Below are positions 1-12,130 of a DNA stretch of 64,000 nt, one piece after another. The DNA is taken from the NCBI GenBank assembly GCA_947179485.1, contig OX359247.1:13120588-13184587 (forward strand), given 5' to 3'. The position numbers and the translations under genes are program-made. The DNA comes from Allacma fusca (taxonomy: Eukaryota; Arthropoda; Collembola; Symphypleona; Sminthuridae). Position 1 is the first letter of the stretch; each line of letters opens with the position of its first letter. Under the pieces are notes generated by a model, which was given only the letters and a program-made list of their open reading frames with translations, made no database searches and had not been told where the DNA came from.

Positions 1-1475
1 TTTATGCAGTTAGTCGATTACTGTAATGAGAATAGCATCCCACTGATCTTGGGTGCAGATGCTAATGCTCACCACTCAGTCTGGGGAAGCTCAGATATCA
101 ATCCCAGAGGGGAGCAACTTCTAGAATTTCTATTAGCTAACCATCTTCTGACATGCAATGTGGGTAATAAACCCACATTAGTAGTTGCTAACAGAGAGGA
201 GGTTCTAGATGTTACTATCTCTAACAATTGGGCACATGATCTAATTCGACAATGGAATGTACTAGATCGTGAATCTATGTCGGACCATTTGTACATTGGA
301 TTCATGGTGACCACAGCAAAACCTCCGCCAGTAAAAGCCAGGAATATCAGGAAGGCTGACTGGGACAAACTAAATGAAAATCTCTTAACTCTGATGAAAG
401 ACTCTGTAATGGTAGCTCCTCTCAGCAGTGACGAACTAGAGAGTCAGGCCCAGAAGATTGCTTCATCTATCAGAATCAGCTTTGAGAGGGCGTGTCCTCT
501 AAAGACGATATCCTTTAGACAGAAAACAGTCCCATGGTGGACAAATGAGTTGACTGCTCTTCGTAAAAGATCTCGTGGTCTTTACAGATCAGCAGGCACT
601 CCGTCTGATCGCGACTCCTCAGCTTGGGAGTGCTATAAAAGATGTAGAAACAAATTCAAATCGGTTCTCCGATCTGAAAAGCGAAAGTCTTGGCAAAACT
701 ACTGTGGGAGCATCTCAAGCTTACCAGTAGCGGCCAGACTTCACAAAATACTGTCAACTGAAAACCATAAGTTGCCTTCACGACTTAAGCTCTCGAATGA
801 CTCATTTACTAGTAATGATAAGGATGTACTGGATGAGCTTCTAGCTCACCACTTCCCCAGTTGCCCGGTGCCAAATATTACGGACTGGGAGCACAACCTG
901 TGGGATGTGACGGAACTAGATGCTATAGTCAATCCTAGCAGGCTGAAGTGGGCCGTAAGTACCTTCAGCCCATACAAAGCTCCCGGTGCTGATAATATCA
1001 CCCCGATTGTCTTACAAAAGGGTTTGGATATTCTTAGTCCCCACCTTTGTGCCTTATACAAAGGATGCATATCGCTTGGATATGTTCCACTTGAGTGGAG
1101 AAAAGCCCGAGTGATATTCATTCCAAAGCCCGGGAAAGCGAGCTATGAGTCTGCAGCTGCCTGGAGACCAATCTCTCTTTCCTCTTTTCTACTGAAAACT
1201 CTTGAGAGACTAGTTGATCGCCATATCCGGACCCCTCAACTACAAAAATCTCTCAGAAGTCACAATCAGTTTGCTTATTTAAGAGGATCGTCCACAGAAG
1301 CTGCTCTTCATCGACTAGTAAGCTATGTGGAAAAGGCCCTTCAAAATAAGGAAATTGTTATAGCGATATTTGCGGATATAGAAGGTGCCTTCAATAATCT
1401 TTTATTTAGTGCTATGCACTCCGCCATGAACAGAGCTGGAATTGACCATGCGATCCTTAATGTGACCAGCATTTT
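1..1475 (+). pseudogene. Non-LTR retrotransposon ORF2 fragment (endonuclease + RT N-terminus), truncated at both ends
   Basis: An open frame from the window edge to 1512 encodes the C-terminal part of an apurinic-type endonuclease followed by the start of a reverse transcriptase. The endonuclease motif GADANAHHSVWGS is near residue 17 and an SDH motif near residue 93. The RT part shows the WRPISLSS motif near residue 390 and motif A as FADIEGAF near residue 453. The reading then runs into unrelated AT-rich DNA at about 1475, before the catalytic YxDD box, so no active enzyme can be made. The style of these motifs is that of the R1/LOA/I group of arthropod non-LTR elements; this is recalled, not searched. 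The long undisrupted frame suggests a fairly young copy that was cut off by a rearrangement. Confidence 0.85.
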
Positions 1476-3264
1476 CTTAGTTGAGAAAGAGCAAACGCCA
1501 AATAATTTGTAAACAATCGCAGATTAATTACAATAGTAAAGTATTATATCGAATTTGAAGGTTCTGCTCAAGTACCTAACTCATCCGAGTAAATCTTGCT
1601 AATAATATCTGGTGCAGATAGTTGACACTTGTAAATGTGTACAATAAACCAATCAACTGTTTGTGAGAAGTTGGATACAAGTTTACAATTAAATATTTTC
1701 ATATTGATTTTGTGTTACAACAATTATGAGCTGTGTAAATTGATCTGCATATAATTTCTGCCAATTCAAGTTAGAAAACGTTCCGTATAAAACGGTTTTA
1801 ATTTACGTGGTGATTTTATTAAATATGGTTATTTAATTAGCAATTTCATTCCTTTAATCAAATAATTGCTATGATTAGAAAGTAACACTAGTTTTTAAAA
1901 AAAATATTACCTAAGAACAGGGGTCGGATTTATGTGGGAAGACGGGAAAAATCTTCCCAGGGAAAAAATGTTGTGTGGAATTTTGATTACTATGAAATGA
2001 GTAGTAGCAACGATAGGTTTTAATTTTAAAATGTAAGTTTAATTAAATGAGTCGAAAAGAATACTAGACAAAAATTATATTGAATGGCTGTGTGTTGATC
2101 GAATGGAATGTCAAAGAGAACTGGTATTCTTGAGACCTGAACGTGCACACAAAATGCTTTAATTTGAAAGGAGATAGCCACTTCACAAGAGACTAATGTT
2201 TATTTCACAGTTCTGGATCCTTCCAGCTTATTTACTTATTCTAAAACATTGATAAGGTTCACGGGGTCACCAGGTGCTCATGCAGGTCTAAGTGAATGGG
2301 AAGGTAGGTACATGTGATAAGGCTGGGAAATATGTTAATGAACATTAACAAAATCGTAAAGCAAAATGGATACCGATCAAACTCGATTTCGACAAGAATA
2401 AAAAAATGCATATAAAATTGTATACACTTAATCAACATAGCACATGTGATTAAAACAATCAATATATCCGCAAGAAAGGATCTACCTCATGTAATCACTG
2501 ATTTTCAACTTGAAATGAAAATAGAAAATGGGAACGAACAACCCGAAGAAGATACCAAGTGGTTTCAAGGAAAAGTTTAATGGAGAATTGTGGAAATCAG
2601 TCTCAATTGGGAAAATTATTTGTCACTCGCTTTTTAGTGGCTGAAGATTACAGTCTGCTAGATGTCGAATGATTGCATAAAATTCAGCTTGATTAATAAA
2701 GCTCACCACGTGAGCCAAAGAATGGAATCTGTTATTTATTTATATTCATTATTTCCAACACTCGGTTACAATTTTAAAGTGGATGCAGAGTTGCCTGAGG
2801 ACATTAGATTTATTGTCAAGGACAAAAGGTTTGCTATTACACGTGAAGTTTAACATTTTGATGAAATAATTGAAAAGAAAATTAATTGATGAACTTCTTT
2901 TGGACATGAACATCTGTCCAATTGATGTAAATAATTCAAATACATACGCATATGATAGAACTGTCTCACTTGTAGAAATGTTTTTACGAGGTGGAAAATG
3001 TTATGAGACTATTTTAAAAATGGTTCCTATTATGATCGAAACTAGTACCCGAAGGTTAATATTACGGCTAATGTGCAACTTTGGAAACTTCAAATTCGCT
3101 CAAATTAATTGCAAGCATTAACATATGGGAGATTAAGTTCTAATTCCTGTCGTTTATAAATACTAAATTTTCTGTCGCTTCTGTATAACTGTTCAGTCCT
3201 GTCATGAATTGATTTGCTCTATTCTTTCTATTTCTTCAGAAAAATGCTTAAATTTTCATATATC
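1476..3264. other. Non-coding, AT-rich spacer
   Basis: No recognisable gene. It contains a fragment of a hAT MITE end at 1918-1970. Two small open frames at 2662-2853 and 2870-3121 (+) match no family I know and have no splice or start context that makes them convincing. The stretch separates the truncated non-LTR fragment from the next non-LTR copy. Confidence 0.6.
1918..1970 (+). mobile_element. Fragment of a hAT MITE terminus
   Basis: The sequence starts CAGGGGTCGGATT and continues with the GGGAAGACGGGAA...TCTTCCCAGG segment seen at the left end of the complete MITE at 26649-27028. The other end is missing, so this is a broken copy. Confidence 0.6.
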
Positions 3265-3552
3265 ATGTGGCATGACAGTCCGTTTTCACTCCAGTTCTGA
3301 CTGCTGAGCAGAACGGAGCTAAAGCTAGCTGTCTCTGTACCGCAAGGTTCCTAGCTACCTATAAAGTTTCGAGTGTTTGCTAGACACTCCATCTGTAATT
3401 GGGAGCAGGGTCTGGGACTGCCATAAGTCTTGGTCATTGCTGCAACATATTTAATATTGACTGCTTGCTTAGCTTCCCTGCCTATTTTTCGTCATTAATT
3501 AAATCTTAAAACCTGTGTTGATTATACATGTGTAAGCATATATTTTGTCATC

Positions 3553-4662
3553 ATGCCTGTATCAGTTCTATGTGCTACCTGTGAATTAAAGTTAAGCAAA
3601 CGCGTGCTCTGTCTAACCTGCAATAGCTGTAAACGTGTTTCATCGAAAATGTGTAGATATGAGTCTAACTGTATATAGAGCTATTAATCATGATCTCTGG
3701 CTATGTGCAACCTGTGTTAATGGTGTGACTGGCTCTGTATATAACCCTGTTGTGAAAGTCCTAGCTGTTTTTATTGATCTCAGGAAGGCCTTTAACTCTG
3801 TATCACGTCTCCTTCTACTACGTAAAATTAAGTCCAACTTTAAATGTAACGAACGAATATTGAAAATTCTGTCTGGCTATCTTTCTAACAGAAAGCTCAA
3901 AATATTTCTAAATATGACATTGTCACGTGAATATGCTGACCTAAATGGTGTTCCCCAAGGTTCTATTCTTGGCCCGCACTTATTTGCCCTTTTCTTCTCT
4001 GATGTCAGTAAGATTTTACATATTGACTACGTATAGCTTATACTGACGACTTAGTTATGTTTGTGTGCGATACTTGCTTTCTCAGATTTTTTCCAAAATG
4101 CAAATCTGGTTGAATAATGTTCAAATTTAGATGCATGAGAACTCGCTGACTATCAATCCAACCAAAACTATGTACATTAACTTTAACAAATCACCTGATA
4201 ATATTGACACTTGATGAAATTGAGAGTATGGTCATTTAAGTATCTTGGGGTCATTATCGATGATAAACTGAGTTTCAAAGAGCATAGTGACAACTTACTG
4301 AAGAAAAGTCCATTGGTGCGGTGCTCCGGGTAAGACGATACGTGAACGATACAACGCTATGTATGTTAATCGCCTTTGTTCTTTCCCACATTGACTACTG
4401 CATACTTATCTGGACAAATGTGTGTAAATCCAGAGTTGACTTACTTCAGCGCAAACTGGATAGGTTTCTAATAACCTTATACTCTAATAAGAACAATTTT
4501 CACATGCAATTATCCCTGGCTACCGTGTATGAGTATTTTAATATATTTACGATATATGAACGCCTTATTTACTATAGTAACAGGTTTACATACATACTTC
4601 TGAGTTTTGGTAATAGAATTACAGGGAAAACTCGATATAACAGATTTCCAGGGGACCAGTAA
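3553..4662 (+). pseudogene. PHD zinc finger joined to non-LTR RT (deleted ORF)
   Basis: ATG at 3553 opens a cysteine-rich segment (CATCE...CLTCNSCKR). After a frameshift near 3634 this continues as HRKC...LCATC, together a PHD-like Cys/His pattern. About 20 residues later the reading enters RT motif A (FIDLRKAFNS, about 3770) and motif B (LNGVPQGSILGP, about 3945). The catalytic box follows in a shifted frame as YTDD instead of YADD, next to a stop at 4034. A last piece at 4321-4662 (LSHIDYC...QRKLDRF) matches the end of the RT in copy B. The joint between the PHD part and the RT is near 3740 and keeps the frame. Confidence 0.75.
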
Positions 4663-4780
4663 AAAATGTCCGTTGTATGCAATAATTTTAGCATTGGTTA
4701 TATGGGAGCCGGACAAACAAATCTGTCCGGTGTAACTAAATTTCCGTTGTAGAGCCATCCGTTATATCGAGTTTTTCCTG
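4622..4780. mobile_element. pogo/Tigger-type MITE, 159 bp, TA target duplication
   Basis: The element begins CAGGGAAAACTCGATATAAC and ends with its near-perfect inverse, GTTATATCGAGTTTTTCCTG. TA dinucleotides flank it at 4620-4621 and 4781-4782, as expected of Tc1/mariner-superfamily insertion. Termini reading CAGnGAAAnCTCGATATAAC are typical of pogo/Tigger derivatives (recalled). It has no coding capacity and sits inside the RT of non-LTR copy A, so it is younger than that copy. Confidence 0.85.
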
Positions 4781-5150
4781 TAACTACATTAATGGAATGT
4801 TGCTTGCTACTATATGTAAATTTCCGTCTATGTTCTTCCAAGAATATTGTACTCTCAACTCCATTGTCAAAGCTAGTAATTGCACAGAAGAACGTTATGT
4901 TTAATTGTTCAAAATGTATAATAGCCTACCCATTGACCTTCGTATACGTAATTTCCTTCCTTCAATCTTTGAGAAAATGCTTATAAAGCACATCCTAACA
5001 ATGCGTAAGGATGATGATGTATGACTTCCTTTGCTTATTTCTTGTTTATGTGACTCGGCTCTTAATTTTATTGATATGTTCTGACTAATGACTTGGAAAA
5101 GTGTGATGTCTGGGGTGAAACCTAATACTTGTATTGACTCGCTTGGTCGA

Positions 5151-6664
5151 AACGCTTGGTCATTCTGGGAATCATGGTGCCCGCTTCGGATGCCAGGGTG
5201 AAACATTAGCTACCAAAATTAGATTCGGGATTTGATTTTAAGCACAAACGCATTTTATTTGGTACAAATCGGAATACAACTCTAGTAATGCGTTTCTAAG
5301 CTTCCAAAACCAGGCCTGTTATCATGTTACCCGATCGGTTTAAAAAATTAATTTAAGCTCCTAGTAGTGAACAAGTTTGCAACAATTCCGAGCCACTAAA
5401 GCCGGTATTTAAGAAATAGCCTTAACGTACCACCTTCCTTCATCTCGGGACGTCAATAGGGCTCAATCCTGCCAGCAGTTGCTCATTCCTGGTTGTATAT
5501 GGCTTCGTATTGAATCCTTATTCTGACGGAAGTTTACCATAAGTATCAAAATAAAACAGATCATTCCAGGATTCATAGGAAACCCGTAGCCAATGACGAT
5601 CCTTATATTTTAAATTTTGGTTATTTAGAAAAAAGCTTACAGAGTAGCTGGATATTTTGAACGCTTGAAACTGGTGTTTAGACAATACATAATTGTTTAT
5701 TCTGATCTTTCTACTTAACACATTAAGAACTCTCCACAACTGGGTAGTGTTCATTCATGTCTTTGCCAATGGATAATGTAGACTCAAAAATCAGATATAT
5801 ATTAAATATAAGATACAGACGGCTACTTACGCCATTGGTGTGGAAAATGCAGCATCAATGTTTACGTTTCCTATCTTCAGCGATGTTGAAGCTTCCTTAT
5901 TGCTTAGTCAGTGAGAACAAATGCATAGACTAGTGTCCAGCGAGGTACGTGTCCCGGTTAATAATTCTCTGTTGCTTGTTACCAATAACTTTACTCAGTC
6001 TAAGTTAACTATTGAGGTATTCTTTCGAAGGGTAATTCAGTTTCTGAGCCTAAAGCTCTGTTAGCCTAAACCCGTAAAGATGTTACTCTTCTATATATTC
6101 AATGTCTCAAACGTGTACTTGTTATAGCTTTTCTACTAAACGCTTCGTCTACAAAGCAGTAATTTACAATTTTAGGAAAAGCTCCTGAAAAACCTCGTTC
6201 ACTTTCTAACCTATACGACCCAGCTGGAGCTCCTAGATTACGCAGAAAAACGGGGTTGTAAATTTTCCTAGCAGACAAGTTCCAGTAAAATTTGGTTTTA
6301 ATGGTTTGAAAATCAGGTACACTTTCAAAACAGAGTAATAAATACCTTCAAGTACAATACTATTAGTCTTGGCGTCGCTTGAACACATCATTGAAAAACA
6401 GATGGGTTCCTTTCCAACTTAATGTCAACGGAACCCTGTTTGGAATTAGGTTATTTATTGTGGTTGCATCTGTCAGGAGAGGTCCAGAAAGTTCAATTAC
6501 GCTACTTCCTACCAACCATGTTTTACTACTCGTAAAGTCATTGGAGCCAGGGGAACCGTGTGTACTTTCCTTGGTGTACCAGATGTTTAAGCTATCATAT
6601 TAATGTGATAACAAGCTCTAAATGGCAGTCCTATATGGATATAATTGTATGTATATAATTGTTA
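5151..6664. other. Non-coding spacer
   Basis: I see no gene, RNA or repeat structure that I can support here. Short open frames at 5518-5754 (-) and 6379-6603 (+) show no family resemblance. Confidence 0.5.
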
Positions 6665-6672
6665 TCCACGAG

Positions 6673-7081
6673 CAGGGGTCGGATTTTTGTAAATCTCACT
6701 GGAAGATTTTTTCATTTTCCCTGCTGGTCATGATGTCCCTGTTCGAAGCAAATTTAAAACTCCCTGTTGCCAAAGCAATTTTCGTAATACACCCCAACAT
6801 ATTAAAAAATTCCTGCTGAAAAAAAAGGTCAACAAATTTGAAAATCCCTGCTGACACAAAATCATTTTCGTAAATCACCTCAACAATTTGGAAAACTATG
6901 TTGACAAAAATCATTATGAATAAAACACCTCAACAATTTCGAAAATACTTTCCAAAAAAAGGTCATCATATTTGCAAATCCCTGTTTGCAATCCCGTTTG
7001 AAAATTTACCTGGCAAAAATGTTTTAAAATGTTTTTCCCTGGGAAGATTCTTCTTGTCCTTCTACATAAATCCGACCCCTG
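6673..7081. mobile_element. hAT-type MITE, 409 bp, 8-bp target duplication TCCACGAG
   Basis: The ends are inverted: it begins CAGGGGTCGG and ends CCGACCCCTG. The octamer TCCACGAG flanks it on both sides (6665-6672 and 7082-7089), the target duplication length of the hAT superfamily. The inside carries degenerate iterations of a unit resembling TCCCTGCTGACAAAA...CAACAATTTCGAAAA, most visible from 6800 to 6980. There is no transposase. A second full copy lies at 26649-27028 and a broken end at 1918-1970. Confidence 0.9.
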
Positions 7082-7089
7082 TCCACGAG

Positions 7090-8869
7090 TGGCCTTTCCA
7101 GACAGATTTGAAGAACGTTTTCGTTGCGTTTTGTGTCGCTTACTAAATTGTTTCGAATTGCTACTCTCATCCCCGTTTAAAGACAGATTTCAATTTGGGT
7201 CTTCGGACAAAAGCCCAATCCTCCTTGAATAGGAGATGATTGTTTGCTTAATATGAACGTTTACTTGCCACAAAGTATTTTGCGCATTTTGTCTTGGACT
7301 AAACTTCAATAATATGTATATTGCTGAAACCACCAGCTGCAACTAATTACCATAATGGTCGGTAAAACAAATTTTAAGTAAATCAAGATAAAGTTGAAAA
7401 GCAGCATGATAAAGAATCTGTGGAAACGCTATTGCTGGCTGTTGCTTAACGTTTTGTAGAACTGTAACGTTCGTATCCATAAAATTGTATTTGATCACAT
7501 CTGCATTTCTTAGATGAAATCACAGGAAATGCAAATTACATCTCTTGGATTTCTCAGTTGTAATTTTGTAGTCTGTAGATTGTATCCTTCGAAATTTCTG
7601 TTTTTGAAGGTAGTGCAAAAGCCAATTGCATGTCAAGTGAAAATTGCATTTGAATTTCATTCATCAGAGAATTTATTTTTGTTTTTGTATTTAGTGAGTG
7701 TGATATCCAGCGTATTTGCTTTGAAAGCATTATTGATGGCCTGCAATAATTAATAATGACTTTATATAGGGGGATCAATAAAAATGACATAGTCCCAGCT
7801 TCCAATATAAAAGGAAGTTTGGGAGCGTAACCTTGGCTAGCGTACTGTATGTAGTTAGTCCAGGAGGAAACGATGACTCGCAAAATCCAAGTACACCCGC
7901 AAATTCTGATGGAAAATACAACACCTCGTTCATTGAAATATTCTCCTTTCTTTTGTAGTAACGCTACAGGAAAATCGAAGGACAAAAACAGAATTGGCAT
8001 ACGAACACCACATGTACAGTGTGGCCAAATTTTCCAAGGGTGTCCAATCTGTGTAGCAATAATAGTTCGCTCTTCATCTGAGTTTAAAAACCGCCTGTTG
8101 GCTGTGCGACTGTTAGAATTGCTTTAGCAACGCCGACTCTAGTATTCACTTCGTGTCAATGTAATTGGGTATCTCAACCGGTTAGTGAACTCTGATGATA
8201 TGTTTGATGAGAAAAAATATCTTGAATTCTTGCCTCTGATGTAGAGATTGAAGTCCGCATTAACGTCATTTCTATTTGCAGAGCAGGAAAAATTTCTTCG
8301 TGGTGAAATGAAGATTGAATGACATCGTTGGCATTTTACCTCCAACACTTTACAAACACCCTCTGTGAAATACGCCAAGCTTTTTCAGACTAACTCGCAT
8401 TTTGCCTCTAACCTTCTTGTTTCAGCCTCAACCTGGTTGCAAGAATTATAATTTTTTAATAATTTAACCTTATTTATTTAACCAAGGACCAGCTCCGTCT
8501 GGAGCACGTTGTTTATTTCTACAGAATTCTTAACTTTGGCTTTCCCTGCTAGTGTTGGAAGCCTTCGCCTTCCGTGTGAGTAGTTCTAGAAGGAATTACA
8601 GGTAAGGGAAAATAAGATAAGCTTTTTTGCTGTCTGGTACAGAGAAAGTTTTAACGTCTTTATTACTCACAATTCAGAATGATAATCTGCCTCTTTGCTT
8701 TAATATAACATCAGTCATTCATTTTGATTGCATAATTTCAACATTAACAACTATCAAAGAACCATACATAATAATAATTAAACATGTAGTTGCAATTCTC
8801 AAGCCATATCATTCTTCGCCTGATGAAAGAAGTGTCTTCTCTTCATCATCTTTCTTGACGTTTAACACA
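7090..8869. other. Spacer without recognised gene
   Basis: No gene identified. An open frame of 148 codons at 7554-8000 (-) has no start context or family resemblance. Because the decayed BEL/Pao element ends at about 8870, part of this stretch may be its downstream end, but I cannot identify an LTR. Confidence 0.4.
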
Positions 8870-9892
8870 TATCTTGTGAGCTGGTCTTGTATAAGTACCA
8901 TCCTTAGCCGTTACTTCAACCACGCGAACTGTACCATCTTTTTCAGGATGAATCTTAACAATAATTCCGGATGGCCAGGAGTTTCTCGGGGCAGAATTGT
9001 CGGCGACAATGATAACATCTTCTACTTAGATCTGCTCGTGAGTGTGGGTAGATACTCCTTTACAGTTGTAATTTCCGACACAGCCGTCTACTGTCAGATC
9101 ATAATTACTAAGATTTCTCAATTGACTCTCTAATTGCCCAAGCTTGAGAAAATGGTTGAGTGTTGAGCTCACCGGATCTTCGGGGTCAACTGATTCGTGA
9201 GTCAAAGGTCGACCTTGACCAAATTTTCTACCTCAACTATCAGAGTATGCAACGGAGAAGTACGGATGAAGCGCCAATCTATGCCTCTATTTGCCTTTTT
9301 TTTAATTTCCTCTATGCTCAATGCCTCTATGGAAAGTCGTAATCCTGCATGCGATCCCCGGTTGCTTTGTCTGAAAGGAATCTTCTTACAGGACCTCTGT
9401 GAACAACGAACCTTCGTATTGCCACTTTATCTGAATCAGTAGAAGGACCCTTTGATATCTCAAGGTGTACCGAGTGTACAGTAATAGTACTTCATACCTC
9501 TTGGCTCGGTTTCGTCCTTCAGTCACTGTCATAGGACCAAAGTAGTCCACACAATTACAAGTGAAAGGAGTAAGATGTGTCTGCAATCGTTCTTTAGGTA
9601 GACCTCCCGTCATTGGTGGAATAGGTTTTGCCTTCAATATTTTACATTTTTGACAACCTTGAAATATTTTCTTAGCTGTGCTTTTTACCAGTGATACCCA
9701 AAACGTTTTTCTAAGATTACTCAGCACAGTTTCCAAACTATGATTTCCACCTTGCTCATGATAGTGCTGAAGTGACAATTTCATAATTGGATGCTTTGGA
9801 GCAAGAGTGTTTGTGTACTTCGTGTCTACATTTAGCACTTCTGCTTGTTCTGAGCGGACTTCTGCGGAAACGAAGAATTCCATTTTCAACAA
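8870..9892 (-). pseudogene. BEL/Pao integrase and C-terminal domain remnants
   Basis: The 168-codon frame at 9,892-9,386 carries the H2C2 zinc-binding region (HPIMKLSLQHYHEQGGNHS ... FQGCQKCKILKAK) and the start of the integrase core with the VDYFGPM motif, as in BEL/Pao integrases. The core continues in broken frames from 9,380 to 9,130 (ALSIEEIKKKANRGIDWRF, then LHTLIVEVENLV), where large parts, including the conserved Asn-Gly segment, are deleted. At 9,050-8,870 the VEDVIIVADNSAPRN...W segment of the C-terminal DUF5641-type domain is still readable. Confidence 0.8.
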
Positions 9893-10794
9893 AGAATGGT
9901 GACAACATCATTAACCTACTGCCGCTTAAAATTGGCTTGGCATTCTTCAGCTTAACAATTTCGTCAGTAAAACTTTTTCTGTGGACTGCTTTCCACTACA
10001 ACTTTTCAACAAATTCCAATTCTTTTTCGAGTTTCTCGGTGATTTTCAGTCTTGGCTAATTTCCACAAATTAAACACGAACCGATAGCACCATGCTGTTG
10101 TTTTAAGCCGAGACGAAAACCTTGTGGGTGATGGTACCTCAACGTTTTCTTTTGCCAGCACCAAACCAATAAAATATTGTTTCATCTTTTCTGGAACAAT
10201 AATCTCAAGACATGAAGTTTCTTACGGCCAATTATTTCTTCCCAGTTTGATAAAGTCAGGACCATTAAGCCACCTGAATTCTGGACATAAATCTCTTTTT
10301 ATGAGGTTGATCTTATGCCATCATCAGCTGGATTTTCTTCAGTTGGAACTTAATGCTATTGCATTACTCGACTCGTTTCTAATACTTCGCCGATTATGTG
10401 AGCTACAAATAGTTTATATTTCACGCGTCTCTGATCTAATACAACAAAGAACCGCCTGGAATTTGACCAATAATGAGTATCCTGAATTCTGATGCTCTTT
10501 TCTTGAGATATTGTCTACCGAATTCGTTCTACCTTAACCGCTGCTAGTAATTCCAACCTCGGAACTGACGTTTCAGTGGTTAGCACCACAGTTTTACCCA
10601 AAACGAAAGTAAATTCAACCAAATCTCCGGTTTTAATTCTTAATTAGCTGACAGCAACCATGAGTCTAAAAATACATGCAACTGAATATAGTCAGCATCT
10701 TTTAAATTGAAGGAATAGCATCTAGGAATGCTAACAGATGGAATTTGCTTCTACTCTTCCAGCCAGTTATTCCAAATAATATTTTATAGTCCGT

Positions 10795-11820
10795 TTAAGT
10801 CGCGCCCCTGCCAATCTTAGAGTGCCATATTTGTTGAAAGAGAATTTTTGCTCTTACGACAAAGTGAGCTACAAACCCAAGCGGATCAATAAGCGACATT
10901 ACCAGTCTCAAAACCTCTCCCTTTGTAGGGATGTTCTTTCCATCTAAGATATCTTTTTTCAGATTGTGAAAACCTAATTCGACACGAAATCTTCTTCCGG
11001 ACTCCATTTCAGTTCAAGTATTATTTCAACAAATGTTTCGGGTGCCGATTTCACTTCAGTCTATCCGTTTGTTCGAAATTCCGGCGCAATAGTTTCCCTG
11101 ACCACTCCAGCGTTACTTGCCCAGTAGCAAATAGTGAATCAGCCTCTTTTGAATACATCTTTATCTGTATCTCCTCCATTAAGTAGGTCATAATTGTATG
11201 TATTTTTGATTACATCGCCAGCAATATCCGGAAACTCGTCTCTATCTTCTTCAGCTATAATATTTTTCACATATAAAGCGCTTGACGGACACCAGGTTGC
11301 ACCGAAGATCATGGATTTCATAATATACACATCTGGGTCTTGACAGTAATTCTTCCCCTGAAGAAATCTTTGGCTGTATTGATCCTCCCGGCGAATCTTT
11401 ACTTGGTGGAACATTTCTCTGATCATGTAACTGCTCCATTGAATAGACAGGATCCACAGGACCTGCCAGATGTAATTAATTTGCCAAAGATTCGTCCACC
11501 ATAGTCACTTCAGAACCTTCACCTAACAATGCGTACGTGGTTACTTCCCCCGTTGAGCTTGATAGTCTGGCCGGAATGACCCTCAGCAACGTCTCCTTCA
11601 TAACTAGGTTCAATGCCACAGACCCACACAAATTAGTATCAGGTTTCTTTTCAGCAATAGTTTCCGCCTTTACTTCATCCGATTTCTATTTATGTAATAA
11701 TGGATTGTGATTTTTATTACAATCAGTAGTTGTACAAACATTTTCGGTCTGACAATCAGAACTCTTATGACCGCTGCCAAGACACGAAAATCAGACAAAT
11801 TTATCTTTTACTAACTGTCA
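10795..11820 (-). pseudogene. BEL/Pao zinc knuckle, protease and RT remnants
   Basis: On the minus strand from 11,815 comes a CLGSGHKSSDC knuckle, followed by the CTTTDCNKNHNPLLH motif that usually precedes the BEL protease. The protease active-site loop reads LLGEGS (codon at 11,521-11,523), where the family normally has an Asp before [DE]GS, so the catalytic Asp is lost. The RT part includes MFHQVKIRREDQ, then FGATWCPSSALYVKN, and at the catalytic box YNYD in place of YVDD (about 11,190). The last piece, 11,007-10,795, has the SLIDPLGF motif typical of Pao RT connection regions. Confidence 0.8.
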
Positions 11821-12130
11821 GCGGGATTGGACTTTCATTCAAACAAATTTCTTAGTCAACAAGTTAGTGTCATGTGCTTTTCACATCATAAACAGGTACT
11901 TTTTTCATTTGTACTGTTGGTCATCAACACGGTCTTTTTAATTCTATGATTGACATTTTCAGTGTGAATAGTACCATCGGCTGCCATAAGACTTACTGTC
12001 ATGAAAACAATCCTCATCAAATCGGACCGATCAGTCAATGTCGGATTTTGCCCCCTTGAAATAGCCAGCTGCACCATTGGAAGCGTAGTTGGTAAGGTAA
12101 CTTGTTTACCAGAACATTTCATCATGTGTT

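Larger units (their letters stand above)
3265..5150 (+). mobile_element. Non-LTR retrotransposon copy A (CR1/Jockey-like), internally deleted
   Basis: This copy belongs to the same family as 24490-26230. It keeps a presumed 5' UTR (about 3265-3552), a short PHD-type zinc-finger start, then jumps directly to the middle of the reverse transcriptase and continues to a 3' region shared with copy B (the stretch ending AATACTTGTATTGA is in both, at about 5125 and 26165). The rest of ORF1, the endonuclease and the RT N-terminus are absent. Frameshifts and stops are scattered through it, and a pogo-type MITE interrupts the coding part at 4622-4780. The 5' boundary is approximate. The clade call rests on RT motifs and the PHD finger. 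Confidence 0.75.
8870..12130 (-). mobile_element. Decayed BEL/Pao LTR retrotransposon
   Basis: Read on the minus strand, the remains follow BEL/Pao order: Gag zinc knuckle (about 11,815-11,690), protease (about 11,530), reverse transcriptase (11,426-10,795), integrase (9,892-9,130) and the C-terminal DUF5641-type domain (about 9,050-8,870). Frameshifts and stops occur throughout, and both the protease and RT active sites are mutated. No LTRs were recognised, so the limits are those of recognisable coding sequence. Confidence 0.8.

Noticed and set aside
2662-3121. Two adjacent small plus-strand frames
   Set aside because: Composition looks slightly protein-like but no family, start or splice signals were found.
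7554-8000. 148-codon minus-strand frame
   Set aside because: No motif, AT-rich composition, no start or splice context; probably chance or decayed element.
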